DNA of 64,000 bases from Siphonodentalium dalli (Eukaryota > Mollusca > Scaphopoda > Gadilida > Siphonodentaliidae). Position numbers and translations under genes: made by a program. The stretch spans positions 190,142,816 to 190,206,815 of the forward strand of contig CP136066.1 of NCBI GenBank assembly GCA_032622095.1, given 5' to 3'. Shown piece by piece: positions 24,736-34,820 of the stretch (the first letter of the stretch is position 1; each line of letters starts with the position of its first letter). The notes under the pieces were generated by a model. It was not told where the DNA came from. It ran no database searches and saw nothing but the letters and a program-made list of their open reading frames with translations.

Positions 24736-27700
24736 ATGTCTGTCAGTCCGCCTCTGACAGAAAAGGTTGACACTGATAATGAAAAGAGTGGGATGAAGAG
24801 CCATACTGGTTCCAGAACGGGGTCAGGTCACTCAAGAAGGAGTGACGCTGGGAAACAGTACGGCGATCCGATGGGCTCAGGAAAAGATAACCCTGCAGCT
24901 GATTGGAGGAATATGCGGAGGATAATTGCTGAAGATCCTGAATGGTCCCTTGCCACTGTGCCTCTTATGTCTGAACTGTGCTTGAGTCACATTGTACACA
25001 ACTTTGAAAGTATGTAATATCTATTGAATACAGTTATCCTTAATCCTTTACCCAACAAACCGGCCAAAACCGGCCAAATAAAGCTTCAACAGCCTAAAAT
25101 ACATGTATCTTGGGTCTGTCTCAATAAACCATACAAATATGGATATCATTGGAACCGGCTCATTGACCACATTGTGATGGTTATAGTTATGCCCTGTGCC
25201 AATGCATTCTCTTATATATGCGAGTCGACCATATATGTCGCCTCGCATATATAAGAGAATGCATTAAAAAAATCTGTTTTTACCATTTTTTCTTACATTC
25301 TTTAACAATTTTATAATTTTTAATGTGTTAAGCCAATGCATTCTCTTATATATGCGAGGCGACCTATGGTCGACTCGCATATATAAGAGAATGCATTGGC
25401 ACAGGGCCCTTCTGTTGGGTAAAGGGTTAAGTACACAACTTTGAAAGTATGTAATATCTATTGAATACAGTTATCCTTAAAGTAATTGTCCAAATATAGC
25501 TGGTGTCACCCCGGATTATATCGCGGTAACCACTAACACCGCGGTGAGGTTACCGCTTCAAACATTGCGATGTATGCTGGATTTAAAGCAATTGAAAGCA
25601 AAATTTCAAACAGTTACAGTACTTTAAGATACACGTTACTAGAAAATCGCGTGCAGTTTTTGTGAATGCGACATGATTGGTCTTCATTGTTATCTTCCAG
25701 CTAAATGCCCCACAATGTAGCATGCTGTGAACTTTAAGCGACTTGAACTTTTGGACATTGTCAAATTATAAACTCCACCCATCGCCTGGTGTCAGGGCAC
25801 ATTTCTCGGCTTTACACATGTAGACATGAACATCAAGTTCAGTGATTCTCCTTAACCCTTTACCCAACAAAACGGCCAAAACCGGCCAAATAAAGCTTCA
25901 ACAGCCTAAAATATCTTCGGTCTGTCTCAATAGTACCATACAAATATGGATATCATTGGAACCGGCTCCTTGACCACATTGTGATAGTTACAGTTATGCC
26001 CTGTGCCAATGCATTCTCTTATATATGCGAGTCGAATGCATTGGCCTAAAAAAATTCTTTTTTTTAACACTTTTTACCATTTTTTCTTACATTCTTTAAC
26101 AATTTTATAATTTTTAATGTGTTAAGTCAATGCATTCTCTTATATATGCGAGGCGACCTATGGTCGACTCGCATATATAAGAGAATGCATTGGCACAGGG
26201 CCCTTCTGTTGGGTAAAGGGTTAAGTACACAACTTTGAAAGTATGTAATATATTTATCTATTGAATACAGTTATCCTTAAAGTAATTGTCCAAATATAGC
26301 TGCTGTCACCCCGGATTATATCGCGGTAACCACTAACACCGCGGTGAGGTTACCGCTTCAAACATTGCGATGTATGCTGGATTTAAAGCAATTGAAAGCA
26401 AAATTTCAAACAGTTACAGTACTTTAAGATACAGGTTACTAGAAAATCGCGTGCAGTTTTTGTGAATGCGACATGATTGGTCTTCATTGTAATCTTCCAG
26501 CTAAATGCCCCACAATGTAGCATGCTGTGAACTTTAAGCGACTTGAACTTTTGGACATTGTCAAATTATAAACTCCACCCATCGCCTGGTGTCAGGGCAC
26601 ATTTCTCGGCTTTACACATGTAGACATATAAGAGAATGCATTGGCACATGGCCCTTCTGTTGGGTAAAGGGTTAATATATCTGTGTAACTTAACAAGATC
26701 CTCATGGATGTATTCTTTTTTCAACCTGCTAATAGACCGCAGTACTTATCATAACCGCACGTTACAGTAATTTCACCGCAGTGACCTCCTGTAACTGCTG
26801 TGGTTTCATCCCATTTTGCAAGTCAATTACTTTGAAGATAGCAGTATGTGTTCTGTTGTATTATCATTGTCACATACCAGTAACATTCCGTGTTGATTCA
26901 TGGATCCATGATCTTAGTAAAGGTATAAATTAGGTTGCTCAGGTAAGACACATGGAGGACATTATCCAGCGCTAAGAGGCGACGAAAACACTGAAGGGAG
27001 AGGGGTGGCCCAGCCTTCACAAAAGTTACTAGGCCCCTCCTGATTCGACGTCCTCGCACAAATCTTGAAACATTATCTCACACTTGTGCCACTTTAATGT
27101 TGTTGCTGTTATTGTTAAATTCATTTTAACATACACTTAGTTTAATATATATCCATTAACTGCATGTAAATGAACATATATTGAATGAAAGTTGGTGGTT
27201 TAAATTTTAAGTTACTCTGAATTGAGCCTGTATAAGAATTCTTGCTAATAACATCCATATCACTGAAATTTTAAAATCTGTTTTTAAAATCTCATTAAGG
27301 ATATGTAGACAATAGAGATCCAAGTTATTATGGGTAACCTTGTCGAAGTCTTTGGTATCCTAAGTATAAAGTTTATCTCCATTTTATAAACTTCTATTCT
27401 GACCACAGAGCCATGTGACAATGGATAACCTACTTCCAACTAAAACAGATGCGATACATTTCCTTTTGTTATTTATTTCAAATTCGGAATGAGTTTTCAA
27501 TGACTTTTAATAGTAATTTATACAAATCTCTGACATCCTGACTGAGGATATCACTTGTAACTTTGGTGTAATTATATTGCTGATGTGTTGAACTTGATTC
27601 ATGTTGATACATTTGTAGGGATGTCAACCCTGGTGCAGCATTAAAGATCCTGTGCCAGTGGATTCTCTTATATATGGGAGTCTCCCATAGGGAGCATCGC

Positions 27701-30700
27701 ATATATAAGAGAATCCACTGGCTTACACTGTCAAGATAAATATTGTTAGGATAATGTATTCTCTTATATATGTGAGATTGCCTATGGGAGACTCGCATAC
27801 AGTAATGTCCGAAGTATATGACCCTTTAATCACAGCAGAATTATGGGAAATTTTTCAGGATTTAGTCGGAATTATGGCTTGTTGCTATTCAGTGAGAGCT
27901 TTCTGATGAATGGCAGCAAGCCATATTTCCAACTAAATCCTGAAAAATTCCCATTATTCTGATGTGGTTTAGGGGTCGATTATTTAGGACATTACTGTAT
28001 ATAAGAGAGTGCATTGGCACTGGGTTTTTCACAAAATGTTAGGAAGCACAGTCATGGAAGGGTAATCTAGTTAATAATTTGAAGATACAGTCCACAGCCT
28101 GTTGTTAATTTCACAACTGAGTGGGAGAAACCATTTCGCGAACAACTTGAGGGTTAATGATGCTCTATCTCTTCATGGCATCACTTTCTACAAACAAACA
28201 AAAGAATTCTAGTAAACTCGTTTTAAGGGCACATTAGCACTGCTGTTCTCAAACAAACACATGAGTAATATCTGGTGTTACAAATATTTTACATAAAGTA
28301 AAAGAAAAATTTTCAATCAAAATGTAGCCATATTCTAAAAATAGCCACATAAACTGTCCCGATTCATAGAAAATAATTCATAGTAAAATTCATTTCTAGC
28401 GACAGAAGTTCCAATTGATGTTTTTTCCTGACTCATTTATTATCAGTGAAGGATCCAGGTTTTCTTTGGGGACACCTGTTTTTGGGCAAAGATATGCCGA
28501 AGGCCTGAGCAAGGGAGGTTCATGAGGGGGTATTCCCCTGCTTATGGTGGGGGGGGGGGGGTGTGGTGGTTCTCCCCTGGAAAAAAAAATTGAAAATCCA
28601 ACGCATTGAGAGCTAATCTAGGGCTCTCGGAATCAGTATTTTGAATTTAACTGAGAGGTAAATTTGATCTAGTTTCTCAAGTGTAACTTTGGAAATTTGT
28701 AATTATGTACCGGTATGGATTGGAAATTCTTATAAGTTATTGTCATATCTTTTGGTTCAATGGATTATGCTTATCCCACAGGTCCCCAGAACAAAAATTG
28801 ACCCCGCCCCAATAGTACTTAATCCTATAGGATGTTTATTAAGTTAGTAATTACTTTATGTTAATTATTCATTTGGTATTATGAGATCCAACCTGAACCA
28901 GGTTGATTTGATCAAAGTGTCACTGTTCCTGTACTGTATTGTGTAATTTCACTTGAATTTGATTGAAATACTGAAGTATGAAGGCTGAATGATAACAAAC
29001 CTGAACTCAAGCTATTGAAGTGTTCATAGATTAAAGCTTGATAAAGCCAAACATTCTTTACAGTATGATTCCAACTGTTAAACTTAATTTTTTTTTTGGG
29101 CGCCTGGAGTTTGGGTGCCCAAACCGGTAAACGGTATGAAAAACGGCCTGGATTTGTCCCGGATATATTACAGCCTCAAATCTATACTAAAAATTCAAGG
29201 AAGAGATACATCATCTATAATTAATGTCCAAGCCTGGATATAGTGTGTCTGACATTTGCAGAATGACGTCCCCAGAGGATGAATTTAGAAAAACTACCCT
29301 GCACAGCGGGCTATCACCACCAAATTCAAATTCACCCTCTGGGAACCTCATTCTGCTTTGGCCTCAACTGCTATGGGAGATCTAGGATCAGATTGAAGAT
29401 CCCCAGTTGAACTTGGTGATTAGTCACCTTGATTATGCAATTTATCTTTTGCAAATTAGTGGATATACATGTAGAAACTGAACAGGACTATAGACATTTC
29501 ACAGAAGATGAGGCCTAGAAGCAGAATGAGGTCCCCAGATGGGGTGAATGTAGTGATGCTAGCTTGCCATATGGAATAGCTTCACTAAATTCACCCTATG
29601 GGGACCTCATTCTGCAAATATCAGACACACTATATCCAGGCATGTTAATGTCAATGATAACTTCTTTTTCAGACAATTCCAAGATTCTGAATGATCTGCT
29701 CCAAAAGCATAAGGGAAAAATCCTCGAAAAGATATCAACAGATATTCCACTTAAAGTCACAGCTAATCTGGTTGAGGATGAAGGTTATTGGAAACGGTGC
29801 TGCAAAGCTCGCTGGGAAATATGTGATGTTTCTGCATACGGGGATTCCTGGAAAAGAATGTACTTTGAGAGAAATCTACAGAAAATCATTGAGCATTTCG
29901 TCCCGGAGACAACGGAACCTACTGATATCAATGAGACGTTAGAACTTTCGAAAAAATATGTGAAGAAGTTAGAAATAAACCAGCTGTTGCCGCCAGTCAG
30001 GGAAGCGCCAAAAGGACCCGATTTTGACGATGCATCAGACACGGCTAGTGATGCTGGAGACGAGCCTGAGTGCGATCACTTTAATTTTGGTCCAGTTCTG
30101 AAGCTGCTTCCAAATCTCGAGGAATTCCATTTAACATACGGTGTGAAAGACTGTGGTATGAATTTCGAGTGGAATCTATTCCAGTTTACTGCAAGAGACT
30201 GCCTACAACTAGCCCAGTGCATTGCTACTCAGAAATTCTTGCGCGTTTTCCGTCTACATCGAAGTAAAGTTGATGATGACAAAGTAAGAGTTCTGATTAG
30301 CCATATGCTCGACCATCCCGAGCTTGTTGAACTTGACCTCTCACATAACTTGATAAGCGATAGAGGTGCAAGAGCTGTCGGCAAGTTCCTCAACAACCAC
30401 AGTCAGTTAGTGAAGTTGAATTTGTGTGATAACCAGATACGATCGGCTGGTGCTCAGGCTATCGCTCATGCCCTGACGAAAAACACGACTCTCGAAACAT
30501 TGAGTTTAAGACTGAACCGACTGGGTGATGAAGGTGGTCAAGCTATTTGCCGGTCCTTGCTGAAGAATTCCACGCTGAAACATATCAATATCGCTAGCAA
30601 TGACATGATGGAGCCGACTGCTGCTATACTCTCTCAAGTCGTTATGCAGAACACAACAATGAAGACGGTAGACTTATCTTGCAACAGGCTGGGCCCAGTA

Positions 30701-32433
30701 AGTACCATTATGTACATATGATCCATATTTATATGGCCGGTTTTATTATTTGAATGATCTGCATATCTGCTTAAAGATAATGCTAACCGCTATCAACTAC
30801 TAGTATAGTATAAAATTGCCCGAAATGTGTTATTTTGTTGGTCGAAATTTGGCCATATTATCAACAGAAAGCCTCTTGATTTTAGATTTATCCATTACCA
30901 TCCGCAAATTGGTCCGAGACCGTTGGTTGTTACTGGGCCACTAATAAATCTCGATGGTGAAGAATAATAGATTTCAAATCAATATCTAATAACTCTGAGC
31001 TTTGATAGGTGGGTTCCTCGACTCGAATCAAATATTATTTACCCCAAATCCAAATAAATAGTAATTGAGGGGCGCTTTATTAATGTGCTAAAGAGCAATT
31101 AATTGTGCTGATGTGCAATTTAATTGAGCTGAAGCGCAATCTATTGAGCTGAAGCCAAATCTATTGTGCTGTTCAAGCGCAATCAATTGTGCTGAAGCAC
31201 AAATTCAATTGCGCTGCACTTCAGCGCAATTGGTAACCCCATCTGAGTAATATTGATATAACTGAACTGGCTAAGGAATAGCAATTGAGTTAACCCTTTC
31301 ATGATGGCAGCTGCGCTGGTGTAGCATTAAAGATCCCGTGCCAGTGCAATTTCTTAAATATGGGAGCCATCGATTATTTCCAAAATTCATCCATTGACGT
31401 TCTCCATCTTACATCTGTCTGACCTCCCATCTGAGCACTTCAGCAGCCATCTTGTTTATCTGGAAATTTATATATTTTGTCCATCTGTGCATATATCTAA
31501 ACAAATGTACTAATATTTTGGAGGTTCACCGTCATGTCTGCTTTCAAAAGAGGGGCAAATGACGTTCATATTTTTAATTTTAGAGTTATCCTTCTTCGTT
31601 TATCTGGAAATTATTTCTTTTTGTCCATTCATACAGATATCTCAGCCATGGGTTATCAGATCTGAATGAAATTTGGTATGGAGGTTTGCCATCATGAATG
31701 ATTTCAAAATACTGACCAATGACATTGCTTGCATTTTCGTTTTGTCGTAGTTATCAATCTTCTTTGTCAAATTTTCAGATAAACAGCATATTTAAATTAT
31801 ATTTACTGATTATAATGGTGTTCCATCTCACTATAATGGTATTATATATGTGCTCTTGTGTTGCGTTAATACTTATTGGATCATAGAAGGGCGAAGTTGA
31901 GGTGTAAATTGAACTTCAGCCATTGTTACTTCTCCCTGATAAGAGTAAACTTCTCCCTAATAACCAAACAGGGAGAAGTGACTTCTCCCAATTTGAAACC
32001 CCTAGGCTGGTCCGGGTGGTCCCTGCCATTTGGGAACTTCAAATCTGAGTATGTCTCCCATAGCCGATAAGGTCATGCAGAATGAGGTCCCCAGAGGGTG
32101 AATTTGTGATGCTAGCCCGCTATGCGGGACAGCATCACTAAATTCCCCCTATGGGGACCTCGTTCTGCAAATGACAGGCACACTAAACTCAGGCTTGCAT
32201 GTGAGTTGTGTTGCTACATTTCATTTCTCGTTTATTTACAGGATGGTGGCAAGCAATTACAGGAGGGTATGGAGGAGAACTCGACCATCACTCACATGGA
32301 TCTGAGACTGACGGAGTGCGGACAAGAGTCTGAGTACTGTATAAACCAGATCCTTCACAGGAATCGCGAACAGGATCGAGAACAAAGAATAGCTGGTGGC
32401 TCCAAGAAAAGCTCTATCAGGCGCGCATTGTGA
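24736..32433 (+). CDS. TCTE1: Dynein regulatory complex subunit 5 (TCTE1/DRC5), three coding exons
   Basis: The exons are 24736-25009, 29673-30697 and 32242-32433. The junctions are GAAA|GTATGT to TTTTTCAG|ACAATT (phase 1) and GGCCCA|GTAAGT to ATTTACAG|GATGGT (phase 0). The joined product is 496 residues, close to the roughly 500 of vertebrate TCTE1. Residues 1-60 are basic and Ser/Gly-rich. Residues 60-175 include SLATVPLMSELCLSHIVHNF and DDEALEK-type helical sequence. An acidic linker lies near 210-225. About six leucine-rich repeats of the ribonuclease-inhibitor type run from about residue 300 to 470, for example LVELDLSHNLISDRG, LVKLNLCDNQIRSAG and LETLSLRLNRLGDEG. The tail ends in basic SKKSSIRRAL. 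In the family, this protein is part of the nexin-dynein regulatory complex on axonemal doublets and is needed for flagellar or ciliary beating. An acceptor (TATTCCAG) 23 bases before the ATG suggests an upstream 5'UTR exon. Intron 1 (4.7 kb) is full of MITEs and duplicated donor copies. The gene faces the kinase tail to tail. The identification is from protein pattern and length. Confidence 0.93.
25031..25430. mobile_element. Family D palindromic MITE, copy 1 (DRC5 intron 1)
   Basis: The ends are a degenerate TTAATCCTTTACCCAACA and TGTTGGGTAAAGGGTTAA. Inside are two hairpin modules built on AATGCATTCTCTTATATATG with centres GTCGACCATA or its inverse. The element starts 22 bases after the DRC5 exon-1 donor. 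Its flanks are a direct repeat of about 40 bases, much longer than a target duplication, so a larger duplication was involved. Confidence 0.85.
25431..26672. repeat. ~793-bp tandem duplication containing exon-1 edge and MITE D
   Basis: The block from GTACACAACTTTGAAA through the intron sequence (TCACCCCGGATTATATCGCG, GTTACCGCTTCAAACATTGC) plus MITE D is present at 25431-26224. The non-MITE part recurs at 26225-26628 and is followed by a truncated MITE D end (26627-26672). Each copy carries the last 16 bases of DRC5 exon 1 and its donor (copies of the GT at 25447 and 26241). Differences between copies are few, so the event is recent. Confidence 0.85.
25852..26224. mobile_element. Family D palindromic MITE, copy 2
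   Basis: The ends are TTAACCCTTTACCCAACA and its inverse. One of the two central hairpins is collapsed (GCGAGTCGAATGCATTGGCC at about 26028). It was carried by the ~0.8 kb duplication. Confidence 0.85.
27600..28064. mobile_element. Family C two-hairpin MITE with a nested family B element
   Basis: Family C is recognised by GGTGCAGCATTAAAGATCC near one end, AGTCATGGAAGGGT near the other, and two hairpins on ATTCTCTTATATATG with centres TCCCATAGGGAG. The second hairpin is interrupted at a TA by a family B element (27800-27997), after which the hairpin resumes as TATATAAGAGAGTGCATTGG. The order of insertion is therefore C first, then B. Confidence 0.85.
27800..27997. mobile_element. Tc1/mariner-type MITE (family B), nested
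   Basis: The ends are CAGTAATGTCC and GGACATTACTG, flanked by TA on each side. The palindrome has the usual core (TTTTTCAGGATTTAGTCGGA and its inverse). It lies inside family C's second hairpin. Confidence 0.88.
28775..28833. mobile_element. Solo arm of the 107-bp MITE family
   Basis: CCACAGGTCCCCAGAAC and AGTACTTAATCCTATAGG match the left half of the element at 24171-24277 up to its exact centre, then the match ends. It looks like loss of one palindrome arm. Confidence 0.75.
29222..29645. mobile_element. Family A MITE, full-length, abutting DRC5 exon 2
   Basis: It starts CCAAGCCTGGATATAGTGTG and ends CACACTATATCCAGGCAT. Each side has the GCAGAATGAGGTCCCCAGA and TGGGGACCTCATTCTGC words in nested inverted arrangement. 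The right end is only 27 bases from the first base of DRC5 exon 2 at 29673, so the branch-point region lies in or at the edge of the element. Confidence 0.88.
31080..31235. repeat. GCGCAATTNAATTGAGCTGA-type short tandem repeat
   Basis: About eight irregular units of 15-20 bases alternate GCGCAAT, AATTG and AGCTGAAG words and end in an inverted pair (GCGCTGCACTTCAGCGC). It is intronic in DRC5. Confidence 0.75.
31380..31790. repeat. Diverged tandem repeat, ~130 bp unit (DRC5 intron 2)
   Basis: Successive units share TTTGTCCAT..ATATCTCA-like, TTTGG(T/A)(A)TGGAGGTT, TTTCAAAA and TTATC(C/A)(T/A)TCTTC blocks in the same order, each followed by TTATCTGGAAATT or a variant. Two to three units are recognisable. 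It is non-coding. Confidence 0.55.
32072..32205. mobile_element. Family A MITE, inner palindrome only
   Basis: The arms GCAGAATGAGGTCCCCAGAG and CTATGGGGACCTCGTTCTGC surround a short inverted centre (GCTAGCCCGCTATGCGGGA). The outer family A segment is missing. It ends 37 bases before DRC5 exon 3. Confidence 0.8.
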
Positions 32434-32875
32434 TTCCACCCATGAATTCTGTTGTTTCTGGTTTATTTTTTGTTGAATCTAAGAATCATGTTTGTCAGAA
32501 TATCTCTTATAATAGAGGCAAAGTTGAATAAAATTTCCTACTTCAAATTAATTAATTATTCAAGGTTCCAGGCCAACTTAAAAAAAAAACTATTTTATAT
32601 TTCATTTAGGGTCTAATGTATAAAATAACATGGCTGAAAAAAGAAGTGCAACAAGAAAGGCACTATTTTGTTTGATATTGGCTTTCTATGCATTTATTTT
32701 GAGGGACACCAAAACATTTAAAAAAGAAATTTCAATAACGAAATGACATTGTTCATATAGGTCTAGTTTATGTCATATTTCATAATTTGGTTTTATACAT
32801 TTTTTCAACAGAACAAAGCATAAAACAATGTTAAATTAAATTTTTATGTTATTGTTGTTGTAACTGAAGATCTTA

Positions 32876-33138
32876 ACCTTTTCATGATGGAAGGTGCACT
32901 GGTGCAGCAATAAAGACCATGTGCCAGACTGCCAGTGCATTCTCTTATATATGCAAGTCTCCCATAGGTCTCATGAAAAGGCGCCTCACATATATAAGAG
33001 AATGCACTGGCTTAACAAGATCAAGGTAAATATTGTTAGGCCAATGCATTCTCTTATATATGCGAGGCTCCCTGTGGGTGACTCCATATATAAGAGAATA
33101 CATTGGCACATGATTTTCACAAAATTTCATGTAAGGGT
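32876..33138. mobile_element. Family C two-hairpin MITE
   Basis: The ends are AACCTTTTCATGATGG and TTCATGTAAGGGTTAA. Two hairpins occur, each on CATTCTCTTATATATGC(A/G)AG with an inverted mate, separated by the family spacer AAGATCAAGGTAAATATTGT. It lies between the DRC5 stop and the kinase stop. Confidence 0.85.
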
Positions 33139-33296
33139 TAATTGGAATTACAAATTTTTGGTTGGCATTTTCAGATCCTCTGAACATTTTATTTGCTTGT
33201 AACAAAATAGGCATGCAGGGCATATACTACACCTATCTGGCGTCAATTTGTTATGAGGTTAGATCTTTATCTTTACCAGGCCACAATTACAACAAA

Positions 33297-33587
33297 TCAG
33301 GAATAAACCACTTTATTTTCATTTAGACAAATCGTATACAGTAATGCCCTAAATAATCGACTCTTTAACCACAGCAGAATTATGGGTAACTTTTCAGGAT
33401 TTAGTTGGAAATATGGCTTGTTGCCATTCATCGGAAAGCTCTCACTGATGTCAGAATGACAACAAGCCATATTTCCGTTTGAACCTGAAAAGTTACCCAT
33501 AATTCTGCTATGGTTAAGGAGTTGATTATTTAGGGCATTATTTTATACGATTTGTCTAAATGAAAATAAAGTGGTTTATTCCTGATG
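33297..33587. mobile_element. Family B MITE inside a longer perfect palindrome
   Basis: The TA-flanked family B element (about 33339-33544) has ends CAGTAATGCCC and GGGCATTATTT. Outside it the palindrome continues perfectly for about 40 more bases on each side (AATAAACCACTTTATTTTCA on the left, TGAAAATAAAGTGGTTTATT on the right). Confidence 0.85.
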
Positions 33588-34239
33588 TAGCTGAGTAAAA
33601 AATATCTGAATCAAGATGACATTTTGCGTTGATGGATACCGTATCAGGATAAGAGCTCCCCTCTTGCTATGCTCCAAATGTTTCCGCAAGATCGCCTGAA
33701 GTTTCTATTTTAAAACATAGCCGTAAAACTCTCCTGAATTATTGTATTTATTTTACCAGAAAATATAAAAATAAATTCAATATTGGTTGATTAAATATGA
33801 ATCGGAGACACATAGAAATATTTCCGGGCAGGTGTCTCCGATTCATATTTATTATTTTATACCCAGGAAACTATATAAAACTTGTCAGGAAAAAATACTA
33901 TATAAATAATAATAATTTGATACTCATTAATGGATAGTTACTTCCTATTCATTCATTTGTTGGGCTTTTTGTTGAATTTATTAGCTAAACATCTCTTCCA
34001 AATAATCTCTGCAAGCCCCCACATAGTCTAATAACCAGACATCACAGGCTGCCAGAGACAGAGGCAACTAGGTCTGTTGTTGATTGTGATGTTGATACCT
34101 ACTGTGATATGATTGTAAATAGTATTATATGTGAATGATTGTATAATAAATTAAAGTTACCAAGTGAATCTTTCGACTTTTGTCAGTTTCAGAGTTATTT
34201 CAGAGTTATACGTGTATACCATCAATATTTGTCCATGTA

Positions 34240-34460
34240 TGGCAGATGTACATGTATATGTAACTCGCCCATACAGAGCCTCACAAAAGCTTGAATATAT
34301 AAGAGAATACATTGGCCTAACAATATTTCCCTTGACGTTGTAAGCCAGTGCATTCTCTTATATATGCGAGGCTCCCTATGGGAGACTTTCATATTTAAGA
34401 AAATGCCTGGCACATGATCTTTAATGCTGCACAAGTGCAGCTCCAATCATGAAAGGGTTA
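34240..34460. mobile_element. Family C MITE, partly degraded
   Basis: One hairpin is complete (CATTCTCTTATATATGCGAG with centre TCCCTATGGGAG), the other is reduced. The end AATCATGAAAGGGTTA matches the family. It lies downstream of the kinase stop codon. Confidence 0.75.
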
Positions 34461-34820
34461 TTTAACCATACTAGTTTAATACAATTCAGCATGTGTTGAA
34501 CTTGTTCAATTTTGTTTCATATGTTTCAATTCACAAACATTATTCACTCTTAATTCAGAAAATAACTTTTCCGTTGCTTTTTAGTAGATTTGACAAACAA
34601 ATGATTATGAGATATTTAATATTAACATGAATGAAGCCATTCACTATTCAGAAATCTGAGCATCTTTACTGGCTACGCCCGGGTGAGTACTCATCATGAG
34701 TCACCTCAGAAATGAGTCACATAAGTTCCATGTGTTTCATCCAGTCAGACTCTGCCATGTGCTCCCCCTTTGTCTGGTGATATGGCTGATCAATGCTGTG
34801 TTTCAAAGCTTCCGTCCAGC

